A DNA stretch of 64,000 nucleotides from NCBI RefSeq assembly GCF_047600445.1, contig NZ_JASGKT010000001.1:186001-250000 (forward strand). The letters run 5' to 3'. The translations under genes were made by a program, and so were the position numbers. The notes under the pieces are model-generated. The model saw nothing but the letters and a program-made list of their open reading frames with translations. It was not told where the DNA came from and made no database searches. This document shows positions 25,308 to 38,229 of the stretch, one piece after another. Source of the stretch: Piscinibacter sp047600445. Its GTDB lineage: Bacteria; Pseudomonadota; Gammaproteobacteria; Burkholderiales; Burkholderiaceae_C. How positions within the stretch are numbered: position 1 is the stretch's first letter; every line of letters begins with the position of its first letter.

Positions 25308-26647
25308 ACACGATGCGGGACGCGCGCGGCAACCCGGTCGGCACCGCTTCGCCGCAGGCGCTGGCGCATGCCGAGACCGCGCTGTGGCGCATGTGCTCGT
25401 TCTACGACGCGCCGCTGGCCGACATAGACGCGGCCATCGCCGCCGACCCGCACTGGATGCTGCCGCACGTGATGCGCGCGAGCTTCCTGCTCACGCTCAC
25501 CGAGCCCTCGCTGCTGCCCGACGTGCGCGCCGCGCTCGACCAGGCCGACCTGCTGGCCGCCGGCGCGCCGGAGCGCGAGCGCGCCCACTGGGCCGCCGCG
25601 AGCCGCTGCGCCTCGGGCGACTGGCACGGCGCCTGCGCGGCCTGGGAGCGCATCCTGCTCGACCACCCGCGCGACCTCCACGCGCTGCAATGGGCGCACC
25701 TGTTCGACTTCTACCGCGGCGACGCGCGCAACCTGCGCGGCCGCGTCGCCCGCGTGCTGCCAGAGTGGCCGGCGGACGACGCGCTGCGCCCCTACCTGCT
25801 GGGCATGCACGCCTTCGGCCTGGAAGAGAGCAACCTGCACGCGCAGGCCGAGACGGCGGGCCGCGAGGCCCTGGCGGCCGAGCCGCGCGTGCCTTGGGCC
25901 ACGCACGCCGTCGCGCACGTGATGGAGATGCAGGGCCGCCACGCCGAAGGCGTCGCCTGGCTGAGCGCGCAGTCCACGGCCTGGCAGCAGGGCAACGGCT
26001 TCGCCGGGCACCTGTGGTGGCACCTCGCGCTGTTCCACCTCGAAGCGATGGACCTGGCCGGCGCGCTCGCGCTGTACGACGCCACCCAGGGCAGCGCGCA
26101 TGCCGTGCTGACGCTGCAACGCCTGGACGGCGCGGCGCTGCTGTGGCGGCTGAAGCTGCTCGGCGCCGACCCGGGCGCGCGCTGGGCCGATCTCGCGCGC
26201 GGCTGGGACCTGACGCCGCGCGACGCCGGCCACTCGGCCTTCAACGACGCGCATGCGCTGATGGCGCTGCTCGGCCAGGGCGAGGCCGGCGCGGCGCAGG
26301 CCTTCGTCGCCGCCGTGCAGCGCCGCGCCGAACGCGGCAGCGACAGCAACGCCGCGATGGCACGCGAGGTCGGCCTGCCGCTGATGCGCGGCCTGCTGGC
26401 CTTCGACGCCGGCGACGCGCCCGCCGCCATCGCGCTGCTCGCGCCGCTGCGCGAGACGGCGCACCGCTTCGGCGGCAGCCATGCGCAGCGCGACCTGATC
26501 GAGCTGACGCTGCTGGCCGCCTGCGCGCTGCCGGGCGGCAGCCGCGCGCTCGGCCGCGCGCTGCTCAACGAACGCAGCCTGGCGCGCGACGGCACGCCGC
26601 AAATCCACCATTGGCGCGAACGACTCGCGCTCGGAGCCACGCGATGA
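25304..26647 (+). CDS. TPR-like repeat protein
   Basis: A 447-residue, Ala/Leu-rich, all-helical protein with tetratricopeptide-like repeats, for example AHWAAASRCASGDWHGACAA, THAVAHVMEMQGRHAEGVAW and DAGDAPAAIALLAPLRETAH. It has no signal peptide or catalytic motif. The GTG at 25304 overlaps the amidase stop; ATG 25313 is an alternative. Large cytoplasmic TPR proteins of this type are found beside amidases and transporters in Burkholderiales, but no function is established. A scaffolding or regulatory role in the same pathway is a guess. The stop overlaps the next ATG. Confidence 0.8.
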   Translation: MNTMRDARGNPVGTASPQALAHAETALWRMCSFYDAPLADIDAAIAADPHWMLPHVMRASFLLTLTEPSLLPDVRAALDQADLLAAGAPERERAHWAAASRCASGDWHGACAAWERILLDHPRDLHALQWAHLFDFYRGDARNLRGRVARVLPEWPADDALRPYLLGMHAFGLEESNLHAQAETAGREALAAEPRVPWATHAVAHVMEMQGRHAEGVAWLSAQSTAWQQGNGFAGHLWWHLALFHLEAMDLAGALALYDATQGSAHAVLTLQRLDGAALLWRLKLLGADPGARWADLARGWDLTPRDAGHSAFNDAHALMALLGQGEAGAAQAFVAAVQRRAERGSDSNAAMAREVGLPLMRGLLAFDAGDAPAAIALLAPLRETAHRFGGSHAQRDLIELTLLAACALPGGSRALGRALLNERSLARDGTPQIHHWRERLALGATR

Positions 26648-27297
26648 ACACGCTCACCAAACTCGCCCTCGGCCTGATCGGCCAGTTGAAGGCCCAGCCG
26701 CTCGCACCCGACGCCGCGCAGACCATGGCCCTGCCCTCCGCGCAGCGGCGCGGCGGCAAGCCGCTGTTCGAGGCGCTGCGCGAGCGCCAGTCGCGGCGCG
26801 AGTTCGCGCCCGAGCCGCTGGCGCCGCAGCAGCTCGCCGATGTGCTGTGGGCCGCCGCCGGCATCAACCGGCCCGAGCTGGGCGGCCGCACCACGCCCAG
26901 CGCGCTCAACGCGCAGGAGGTCGACGTCTATGCCGCGACGGCCGGCGGCCTGTACCGCTACGACCCGGCCGCGCATGCGCTGGTGCTCGTCGCCGCGGCC
27001 GACGTGCGGCGCGTCACCGGCTACCAGGACTTCGTCGACGCCGCGCCGCTGGACCTGATCTACGTGGCCGACCATGCGCGCATGAAGATGGTGCCGGCAG
27101 CGCAGCGCGCGCCGTATGCCTTCGCCGCCGCCGGCGCGATGGCGCAGAGCGTCTACCTGTGCTGCGCGTCGTCGGGGCTGGCGGCGGTGCTGCGCGCCTG
27201 GTTCGACCAGCGCGCGCTGGCCGACGCGATGGGCTTGTCGCCCGACCAGCACCTGCTGCTGTCGCAGACGGTCGGCCGGCCGGCGGCTCACACGTAG
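26644..27297 (+). CDS. Nitroreductase-like flavoprotein
   Basis: A 217-residue protein of the nitroreductase superfamily: LFEALRERQSRREFAPEPLA (the FMN-binding Arg/Ser start), LADVLWAAAGIN, then AGAMAQSVYLCCASSGLAAV and the tail LLLSQTVGRP. The arrangement resembles SagB/ThcOx-type small oxidoreductases found with peptide-modifying systems. The N-terminus (LTKLALGLIGQL) is mildly hydrophobic but too short for a clear signal. ATG 26644 overlaps the TPR gene stop (ATGA), making it the last member of the operon. It may reduce or oxidise the imported compound. Its end overlaps the convergent GST gene by 10 bases. Confidence 0.85.
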   Translation: MNTLTKLALGLIGQLKAQPLAPDAAQTMALPSAQRRGGKPLFEALRERQSRREFAPEPLAPQQLADVLWAAAGINRPELGGRTTPSALNAQEVDVYAATAGGLYRYDPAAHALVLVAAADVRRVTGYQDFVDAAPLDLIYVADHARMKMVPAAQRAPYAFAAAGAMAQSVYLCCASSGLAAVLRAWFDQRALADAMGLSPDQHLLLSQTVGRPAAHT

Positions 27298-27925
27298 GGT
27301 TCGGCCAGGGCCTCGTTGGCGATCACGCGCTGCACGGCCGGGCGCGCGAGCATGCGCCGCAGGTAGGCGCCCAGGCGCGGCAGCGTGCGCGCCGGGCGCG
27401 CCATGCCGCGCGTCCAGCGGCACAGCATGAAGACGTAGGGGTCGAGCGCGCCGAAGCGCTCGCCGAGGAACCACGGCCCGCCGTGGCGCGCCAGCTCGGC
27501 TTCGAGCTGGTCGACCATGGCGGCGATGTGCGCCTCGGCATGGCGCTTGACCTGCGCCGCGCCCTCGGCGCCGTCGGCCCAGCGCTCGCTGTAGAAGTAC
27601 AGCGGCATCTCGGCCTGCAGCGTGTTCGACAGCCACATCAGCCACTTGTAGAACATCGCCCGCTCGGCGCCGCCCGGCGCGGGCGCGAGCGCCGCCTGCG
27701 GGTGCGTGTCGAGCAGGTGCAGCACGATGGCGGCGGTTTCGTAGAGCACCAGCTCGCCGTCGACCAGCACCGGGATCTTGCCGTTCGGGTTGAGCGCCAG
27801 GTAGGCCGGCGAGCGGTGCGCGCCGGCCGCGCGGTCGACCAGCACACGCTCGTAGGGCACGCCGAGTTCCTCCAGCAGCATGTGCGGCGTCATGCTGGCG
27901 TTGCTGGGGTAGTAGTGGAGCTGCA

Positions 27926-27926
<1 letters not shown>
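27288..27926 (-). CDS. Glutathione S-transferase family protein
   Basis: A 212-residue GST with an N-terminal thioredoxin-like domain (MQLHYYPSNASMTPHMLLEE, then NPNGKIPVLVDGELVLYETA containing the cis-Pro and the glutathione-binding Glu-Thr). The all-helical C-terminal domain has WFLGERFGALDPYVFMLCRW. It probably conjugates glutathione to electrophiles or acts as a thiol reductase. The ATG at 27926 shares one base with the glpK stop, so it is the last gene of the glpR-glpK transcript. A direct link to glycerol metabolism is not known; detoxification of methylglyoxal-type by-products would be plausible but is not shown. Confidence 0.9.
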
Positions 27927-29505
<1,579 letters not shown>

Positions 29506-29509
<4 letters not shown>

Positions 29510-30270
29510 GGTGCGATGTTCAGTTGCACGCCGGCCTCGGCCAGCAGCGCGGGAAAGGGCGCGGGCGGCGCCGCGTCGGTGTAGATCGCGTCGATCTGGT
29601 CGAGCCGCGCCAGCTCCACCATCGCCGGGCGGTTGAACTTGCTGTGGTCGGCCGCCAGCCACACCTCGCGCGCGTGGCCGATGATGGCCTTGGCCACCTT
29701 CACCTCGCGGTAGTCGAAGTCGCGCAGCGTGCCGTCGGCCTCGATCGCCGAGATGCCGATCAGCGCGATGTCGACCTTGAACTGCGCGATGAAGTCCACC
29801 GTCGCCTCGCCGACGATGCCGCGGTCGCGGCCGCGCACCACGCCGCCGGCGACGATCACCTCGCAGTCGGGGTTGTCGGACAGGATCGCCGCGACGTTCA
29901 GGTTGTTGGTGATCACGCGCAGGCCCTTGTGGCGCAGCAACTCGCGCGCGATCGCCTCGGTGGTGGTGCCGATGTTGATGATCAGCGAGCAGTTCTCCGG
30001 CACGGCCCGGGCCACCGCGCGCGCGATGCGCTGCTTGGCGCCCTCGTTGAGCTTCTGGCGCTGGCGGTAGGCGATGTTCTCGGTGGTCGAGGCCGGCACG
30101 CGCACGCCGCCGTGGAAGCGCGCAAGCAGGCCCTCGTCGGACAGCAGCTTGACGTCGCGGCGCACCGTCTGAAGCGTCACGCCGAACTGCTCGGCCAACG
30201 CCTCCACCGTCATCACGCCGCGGTCGCGCACGGCTTCGAGCAGGTCCGACTGGCGCGGATTCGGTGTCAT
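29506..30270 (-). CDS. glpR: DeoR-family repressor, GlpR-like
   Basis: A 254-residue regulator with an N-terminal winged helix (MTVEALAEQFGVTLQTVRRDV, recognition helix TLQTVRRDVKLLSDEG) and a DeoR sensor domain containing LIINIGTTTEAIARELL, GGVVRGRDRGIVGEAT and FNRPAMVELARLDQID. GlpR binds glycerol 3-phosphate and represses glp genes. The gene is divergent from glpD and upstream of glpK, fitting local control of both directions. ATG 30270 is used; an upstream start (MSVRPLHSATLAAM) would intrude on the promoter region. Confidence 0.93.
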
Positions 30271-30396
30271 GGCGGCGAGGGTAGCGCTGTGGAGCGGGCG
30301 AACGGACATAGTGCTAACCCGCTTGCATTCGCTCATCGTAAAGGCTAAAACGCAGCGTTTCGCGCAAAAGCGAAAACACACGAACTCAAAACGAAC
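30271..30396. promoter_or_regulatory. Divergent glpR-glpD promoter region with candidate operators
   Basis: This 126-base interval is AT-richer than its flanks. It contains the inverted repeat TTTCGC-N6-GCGAAA (30358-30375). Just downstream are two direct repeats of ACGAAC (30380-30396 area, beside the glpD ATG). GlpR operators in other bacteria include TTCG-containing dyads, so these are candidate repressor sites controlling glpR-glpK one way and glpD-glpSTPQUV the other. A promoter assignment was not made with confidence. Confidence 0.55.
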
Positions 30397-31959
30397 ATGA
30401 CCGCCCCGCCCCCCGCCCCGCTGGCCTGCGACGTGCTCGTCGTCGGCGGCGGCATCAACGGCGCCGGCATCGCGCGCGACCTCGCCGGGCGCGGCCTGAG
30501 CGTCGTGGTGGCGGAGAAGGACGACCTCGCCTCGCACACCTCGTCGTCGTCGACCAAGCTGATCCACGGCGGGCTGCGCTACCTGGAGTACTACGAGTTC
30601 GCGCTGGTGCGCAAGGCGCTGGCCGAGCGCGAGGTGCTGCTCAAGAGCGCGCCGCACATCATGCGGCCGCTGCGTTTCGTGATGCCGCACGACCCCGGCA
30701 TGCGGCCGGCGTGGATGATCCGCGCCGGGCTGTTCCTGTACGACCACCTGGCGCGCCGCGAGGTGCTGCCCGGCTCGGCGACGGTCGATCTGCGCTCGCA
30801 CCCGGCCGGCGCGCCGCTGAAGCCGCGCTTTCGCACCGGCTTCGTCTATTCCGACGGCTGGGTCGACGACGCCCGGCTGGTGGTGCTGGCCGCGCTGGAC
30901 GCCAAGGCGCGCGGCGCCACCGTGCTGACGCGCACCGCCTGCATCGCCGCGCGGCGCGGCGCGGGTGAATGGCGGGCGACGCTGCGCAGCGACGACGGCC
31001 AGGAGCGCAGCGTGACGGCGCGCGCGCTGGTCAACGCCGCCGGGCCGTGGGCGGCGCAGTTCCTCGCCGAGCATGCGCACGCGCCGCGCGCCAAGGCGCT
31101 GCGGCTGGTCAAGGGCAGCCACATCGTCGTGCCGAGGATGTTCGAGCACGAGCACGCCTACATCTTCCAGAACCCCGACAAGCGCATCATCTTCGCGATC
31201 CCCTACGAGGGCGAGTTCACGCTGATCGGCACCACCGACGTGGAGCACCACGGCGCGATCGGCGCGGCGCGCATCGACACGCGGGAGATCGCCTACCTGT
31301 GCGAGCAGGCCAGCCGCTACTTCGCGCGCGCCGTGCAGCCGGCCGACGTGGTGTGGAGCTACTCCGGCGTTCGCCCGCTGCTCGACGACGACTCGGGCGA
31401 CCCGGCGGCGGTGACGCGCGACTACGCGCTCGAACTCGACACCGCGCAGGCGCCGCTGCTCAACGTCTGGGGCGGCAAGATCACCACCTTCCGCAAGCTC
31501 GCCGAGGAAGCCGCCGACCTGCTGGCCGCGCCGCTGGGCTGCGCGCGCGGCGCCTGGACCGAAGGCGCGCTGCTGCCCGGCGGCGACCTCGGCGCGACGC
31601 AACGGCCCCGTCACGACATCGCCGGCGACTTCAGCCGCTTCGTGCAGTCGCTCGCGCTGGCGCACCCCGAACTGGCGCCGCCGCTGGTGCGGCGCCTGGC
31701 GCGCGCCTACGGCTCGCGCGCCGTCGGGCTGCTGCAGCGCCCGCTCGGCGCCGAGGTGGCGCCCGGCCTGCACGAAGCCGAGCTGGACTTCCTGCACGAC
31801 GAAGAATGGGCGCGCAGCGCCGACGACGTGCTGTGGCGGCGCAGCAAGCTCGGGCTGCACTACGACGAACGCCAGCGCGCCGCAGTGGACGACTGGTGCC
31901 GCGCGCGGTGGCAGGCCCGCAGCGAACGGCTGGCCGCGACGGAGACCTCATGGAACTGA
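30397..31959 (+). CDS. glpD: Aerobic glycerol-3-phosphate dehydrogenase
   Basis: A 520-residue FAD enzyme. The dinucleotide-binding motif VLVVGGGINGAGIARDLAGR starts near residue 11. It is followed by the family segments SSSSTKLIHGGLRYLEYYEF, FRTGFVYSDGWVDDARLV, ALVNAAGPWAAQFL and WSYSGVRPLLDDDS. It oxidises glycerol 3-phosphate to dihydroxyacetone phosphate at the inner membrane, feeding electrons to quinone. It heads the plus-strand operon and overlaps the next gene by 10 bases. The arrangement glpD-glpSTPQUV is known from glycerol uptake loci in rhizobia. Confidence 0.96.
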   Translation: MTAPPPAPLACDVLVVGGGINGAGIARDLAGRGLSVVVAEKDDLASHTSSSSTKLIHGGLRYLEYYEFALVRKALAEREVLLKSAPHIMRPLRFVMPHDPGMRPAWMIRAGLFLYDHLARREVLPGSATVDLRSHPAGAPLKPRFRTGFVYSDGWVDDARLVVLAALDAKARGATVLTRTACIAARRGAGEWRATLRSDDGQERSVTARALVNAAGPWAAQFLAEHAHAPRAKALRLVKGSHIVVPRMFEHEHAYIFQNPDKRIIFAIPYEGEFTLIGTTDVEHHGAIGAARIDTREIAYLCEQASRYFARAVQPADVVWSYSGVRPLLDDDSGDPAAVTRDYALELDTAQAPLLNVWGGKITTFRKLAEEAADLLAAPLGCARGAWTEGALLPGGDLGATQRPRHDIAGDFSRFVQSLALAHPELAPPLVRRLARAYGSRAVGLLQRPLGAEVAPGLHEAELDFLHDEEWARSADDVLWRRSKLGLHYDERQRAAVDDWCRARWQARSERLAATETSWN

Positions 31960-33014
31960 CGCTGGAGCGCATCGAGCAGAAGGTGGGCGCGGCGACCCAC
32001 CTCTACCCGCTCGACCTGCGGCTGGCGCCGCGCGCCGTCACGGTGCTGCTCGGCGCCACGCAGGCCGGCAAGACCTCGCTGATGCGCGTGATGGCCGGGC
32101 TCGACGCGCCGCACGCCGGCCGCGTGATCGCCGACGGCCGCGACGTCACCGGCATGCCGGTGCGCGAGCGCAACGTGGCCATGGTCTACCAGCAGTTCAT
32201 CAACTACCCCTCGATGACGGTGGCCGACAACATCGCCTCGCCGCTGAAGCTGCGCGGCGAGAAGAACATCGCCGGGCGCGTGGCCGAGCTGGCCGCCAGG
32301 CTGCACATCGAGCCCTTCCTGGCGCGCCTGCCGGCCGAGCTGTCCGGCGGCCAGCAGCAGCGCGTGGCGCTGGCGCGCGCTCTGGCCAAGCAGGCGCCGC
32401 TGATGCTGCTCGACGAGCCGCTGGTGAACCTCGACTACAAGCTGCGCGAGGAACTGCGCGAGGAGCTGACGCAGCTCTTCGCCGCCGGCGAATCGACCGT
32501 GGTCTACGCCACCACCGAGCCCACCGAGGCGCTGCTGCTGGGCGGCCACACCGCGGTGCTGGACGCCGGCGAGCTGCTGCAGTACGGGCCCACCGCCGAG
32601 GTGTTCCGGCGCCCGAAGTCGATCCGCGTCGCGCGCGCCTTCAGCGACCCGCCGATGAACCTGCTGCCGGCCAGCGCGGCGTCGATCGGCGTGACGCTGG
32701 CGTCCGGGCTCGATCTGTCGGTGCCCCTGCCCAGCACCGCGAGCAGCGCGCTGACCATCGGCATACGCGCCAGCGCCCTGCGCGTGCGGCAACGCGAGGG
32801 CGACGTGGCGCTGCCCGGCACCGTGGAGCTGGCCGAGATCTCCGGCTCCGACACCTTCGTGCACGCCGCCACGCCGGTCGGCGAGCTGGTGGCGCAGCTC
32901 ACCGGCGTGCACCAGTTCCAGCTCGGCGCGGCGGTGACGCTCTGCCTCGACCCGGCGCAGGTGTACGTGTTCGATGCGAACGGCGACCTGCTGGTCGCGC
33001 CGGAAGGACCTTGA
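31950..33014 (+). CDS. glpS: Glycerol ABC transporter ATPase GlpS
   Basis: A 354-residue ATPase of the CUT1/MalK type with Walker A GATQAGKTS, Q-loop VYQQFINYPSMT, canonical signature LSGGQQQRVALARAL, Walker B LMLLDEPLVNLD and a C-terminal TOBE-like domain. The switch histidine is missing: where THDQ is expected the sequence reads YATTEPTEALLLG. Its partner GlpT keeps the histidine but has lost the signature motif. The pair presumably forms a heterodimer on the GlpP/GlpQ permeases. The gene order glpD-S-T-P-Q-U-V supports the names. Confidence 0.88.
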   Translation: MELTLERIEQKVGAATHLYPLDLRLAPRAVTVLLGATQAGKTSLMRVMAGLDAPHAGRVIADGRDVTGMPVRERNVAMVYQQFINYPSMTVADNIASPLKLRGEKNIAGRVAELAARLHIEPFLARLPAELSGGQQQRVALARALAKQAPLMLLDEPLVNLDYKLREELREELTQLFAAGESTVVYATTEPTEALLLGGHTAVLDAGELLQYGPTAEVFRRPKSIRVARAFSDPPMNLLPASAASIGVTLASGLDLSVPLPSTASSALTIGIRASALRVRQREGDVALPGTVELAEISGSDTFVHAATPVGELVAQLTGVHQFQLGAAVTLCLDPAQVYVFDANGDLLVAPEGP

Positions 33015-33015
33015 C

Positions 33016-34046
33016 ATGGCCCGCATCGACCTCGACCTCGCCCACAGCTACCGCCCGAACCCGCAGCGCGACGAGGACTACGCGCTGCTGCCGCTGAAGA
33101 TGAGCTTCGCCGACGGCGGCGCCTACGCGCTGCTGGGCCCCTCGGGCTGCGGCAAGACCACCATGCTCAACATCATCTCGGGGCTGGTGGTGCCTTCGCA
33201 GGGCACGGTGAGGTTCGGCGAGCGCGACGTCACGCGGCTGTCGCCGCAGCAGCGCAACATCGCGCAGGTGTTCCAGTTCCCGGTGATCTACGACACGATG
33301 ACGGTCGCCGAGAACCTCGCCTTCCCCTTGCGCAACCGCGGCGTCGCGCCGGAGCGCATCCGGCAGCGTGTCGGCCACATCGCCGAGATGCTCGAACTCT
33401 CGGGCCAGCTCGACCGCCGCGCGGCCGGCCTCGCGGCGGACGCCAAGCAGAAGATCTCGCTGGGCCGCGGGCTGGTGCGCGAGGACGTGTCGGCGGTGCT
33501 GTTCGACGAGCCGCTGACGGTGATCGACCCGCACCTGAAGTGGCAGTTGCGCCGCAAGCTCAAGCAGATCCACCACGAGCTGAAGCTCACGCTGGTGTAC
33601 GTGACGCACGACCAGGTCGAGGCGCTGACCTTCGCCGACCAGGTGGTCGTGATGACACGCGGCCGCGCGGTGCAGGTGGGCACGGCCAGCGAGCTGTTCG
33701 AGCGGCCGCGCCACACCTTCGTCGGCCACTTCATCGGCTCGCCGGGCATGAACTTCCTGCCGGCCTCGGTGCTCGGCGGCGCGCCGGCCGGCGCGGCGAC
33801 GCTGGGCGTGCGGCCGGAGTACGTCACGCTCGCGGCGCCGCACGCCGCCGGCGCCGTGCCCGCCACGGTGGCGCGGCTGCAGGACATCGGCACCTACTGG
33901 CTGCTCAGCGCCGCGCTGGCCGACGGCAGCGTGGTGCGCGCGCGGCTCGGCGGCGAGCAGGCGCTGCCGCGCGTCGGCCAGAGCGTCTGGCTCGCGCTGG
34001 CCGGCACGCACACCTGCTGGTACGGCGCCAACGAGGAACTGGTGAC

Positions 34047-34050
<4 letters not shown>
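33016..34050 (+). CDS. glpT: Glycerol ABC transporter ATPase GlpT
   Basis: A 344-residue ATPase with Walker A GPSGCGKTT, Q-loop VFQFPVIYDTMT, Walker B AVLFDEPLTVID and switch histidine VYVTHDQVEALTFAD. The LSGGQ signature is replaced by AADAKQKISLGRGLVR. This is the complement of the losses in GlpS, predicting that a GlpS/GlpT heterodimer has one complete composite ATP site. A TOBE-type C-terminal domain follows. The gene starts one base after the glpS stop and ends in a 4-base overlap with glpP. The name follows the rhizobial system and is not the major-facilitator GlpT of enteric bacteria. Confidence 0.88.
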
Positions 34051-34926
<876 letters not shown>

Positions 34927-34934
<8 letters not shown>

Positions 34935-35739
34935 GCAGCGTTTCCACAAGCGGGTGGTCTTCCTGATCGCCTACCTCGTGTTCGCCATCCTGCCGGTGTA
35001 CTGGATGGTCAACATGAGCTTCAAGACCAACGAGGAGATCCTCGGCACCTTCTCGCTGTGGCCGCAGGCCTTCACCTGGGACAACTACAAGGTGATCTTC
35101 ACCGACGCGTCCTGGTACTCGGGCTACATCAACTCGATGATCTACGTGGCGATCAACACGGTCGTCTCGCTGCTCGTCGCGCTGCCGGCGGCCTATGCGT
35201 TCAGCCGCTATTCCTTCCTCGGCGACAAGCACGTCTTCTTCTGGCTGCTGACCAACCGCATGACGCCGCCGGCGGTGTTCCTGCTGCCCTTCTTCCAGCT
35301 CTACACCACGCTCGGGCTGATGGACACGCACATCGCGGTGGCGCTGGCGCACCTGGTGTTCAACGTGCCGCTGGCGGTGTGGATCCTGGAAGGTTTCATG
35401 AGCGGCGTGCCGCGCGAGATCGACGAAACCGCCTACATCGACGGCTACTCGTTCCCGCGCTTCTTCCTGACCATCTTCATCCCGCTGATCAAGGCCGGCG
35501 TCGGCGTGGCGGCGTTCTTCTGCTTCATGTTCTCGTGGGTCGAGCTGCTGATGGCGCGCACGCTGACCAGCGTCAACGCCAAGCCGATCGTCGCGACGAT
35601 GACCCGCACCGTCAGCGCCTCCGGCATGGACTGGGGCGTGCTCGCCGCCGCCGGCGTGCTGACCATCGTGCCCGGTGCGATCGTGATCTGGTTCGTGCGC
35701 AACTACATCGCGAAGGGCTTCGCGATGGGGCGGGTGTGA
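34927..35739 (+). CDS. glpQ: Glycerol ABC transporter permease GlpQ
   Basis: A 270-residue permease of the MalG/UgpE class: the first helix is VVFLIAYLVFAILPVYWMVN, followed by SFKTNEEILG and an EAA loop (REIDETAYIDGYSFPRFFLT). It pairs with GlpP. The ATG at 34927 overlaps the glpP end. After the stop lies a 343-base interval with a large inverted repeat before glpU, so expression of the last two genes may be set separately. The name follows the rhizobial glycerol system and does not mean the periplasmic phosphodiesterase GlpQ. Confidence 0.9.
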
Positions 35740-35803
35740 TGAGCATGAGCGTGGCTTTGCCTGCAACCGGTGGAGCGAGCTCGGCCCGGCGAGGCGCCCT
35801 GCT

Positions 35804-36013
35804 CCGCTCATGTCCCCCGGCCACGGCCTGCGGCCGTGACCTCCTCCTTGACTTCGCTGCGCAGGGCGCCCCACCGGGCCAAGCCGGCGCCAGCGAGCGC
35901 TGTGGATCGCCGCACGCCTTCGTTGGTGGTGGGGGCGCGGTCGTGGGGTGGCCCACGCAGCGAAGTAAAGGAGGAGGCTCGGGCGCAGCCCGAGCCGGGG
36001 GACATGAGCGGAG
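35804..36013. repeat. Large imperfect inverted repeat between glpQ and glpU
   Basis: The left arm at 35804-35860 (CGCTCATGTCCCCCGG, later CTCCTCCTTGACTTCGCTGC) is mirrored by the right arm at 35957-36013 (GCAGCGAAGTAAAGGAGGAG, later CCGGGGGACATGAGCGG). The roughly 95-base middle contains further short dyads. Small readings across it look random. It has no transposase and may be a miniature element or a processing stem that separates the permease and binding-protein parts of the operon. No gene was found in 35740-36082. Confidence 0.75.
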
Positions 36014-36082
36014 TGGGCCACCCCGCGGCCGCGCCCCTCGCTCCCAAAGCTCCCCTCGCCGCACGACAGGAGGAAATTGACG

Positions 36083-36391
36083 ATGTTCGACTGGATGGCC
36101 TGGACCACGCCGGTGGCGATCTTCTTCGCCTGCATCGTGCTGATGCTGGCCGGCATGACGATCTGGGAGGTCCGCTCGCCCACCGTCGAGCGGCGCGGCT
36201 TCCTGCCGATCGCCACCACGCGCGGCGACCGGCTTTTCATCGGGCTGCTGTCGGCGGCCTGGCTCAACCTCGGCTTCGTCGCCGTCAGCGAGAAGCTGAT
36301 GGAATGGATGAGCCTCGACGAGGAGCCGTCGATCTGGATCGGCTTCGCGCTGTCGATGGCGCTGCTCGCGCTGGTGATGCGCAAGGGCTGA
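36083..36391 (+). CDS. glpU: Small membrane protein GlpU (DUF2160)
   Basis: A 102-residue protein with about three hydrophobic helices: TTPVAIFFACIVLMLAGMTI, FIGLLSAAWLNLGFVAV and IWIGFALSMALLALVM. The family (DUF2160) is found only in glycerol ABC operons of this type, between the permeases and the binding protein. Its precise role is unknown; it is presumed to help assemble or stabilise the importer. ATG 36083 has an excellent ribosome site (AGGAGG, 36069-36074). Confidence 0.88.
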   Translation: MFDWMAWTTPVAIFFACIVLMLAGMTIWEVRSPTVERRGFLPIATTRGDRLFIGLLSAAWLNLGFVAVSEKLMEWMSLDEEPSIWIGFALSMALLALVMRKG

Positions 36392-36474
36392 CGCACCGCG
36401 TTTTCAGGGCCGCCGGCTTCGCTGCCCGGCCGGCGCGCCCATCACACAAGGGAAGCGATTCTGAGGAGACCCGA

Positions 36475-38208
<1,734 letters not shown>

Positions 38209-38229
38209 GCTGATGACGGCGGGGTGGGT

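Noticed and set aside
35760..36060. Protein-coding gene between glpQ and glpU
   Set aside because: Frames across the inverted repeat lack ribosome sites and have palindrome-driven composition.
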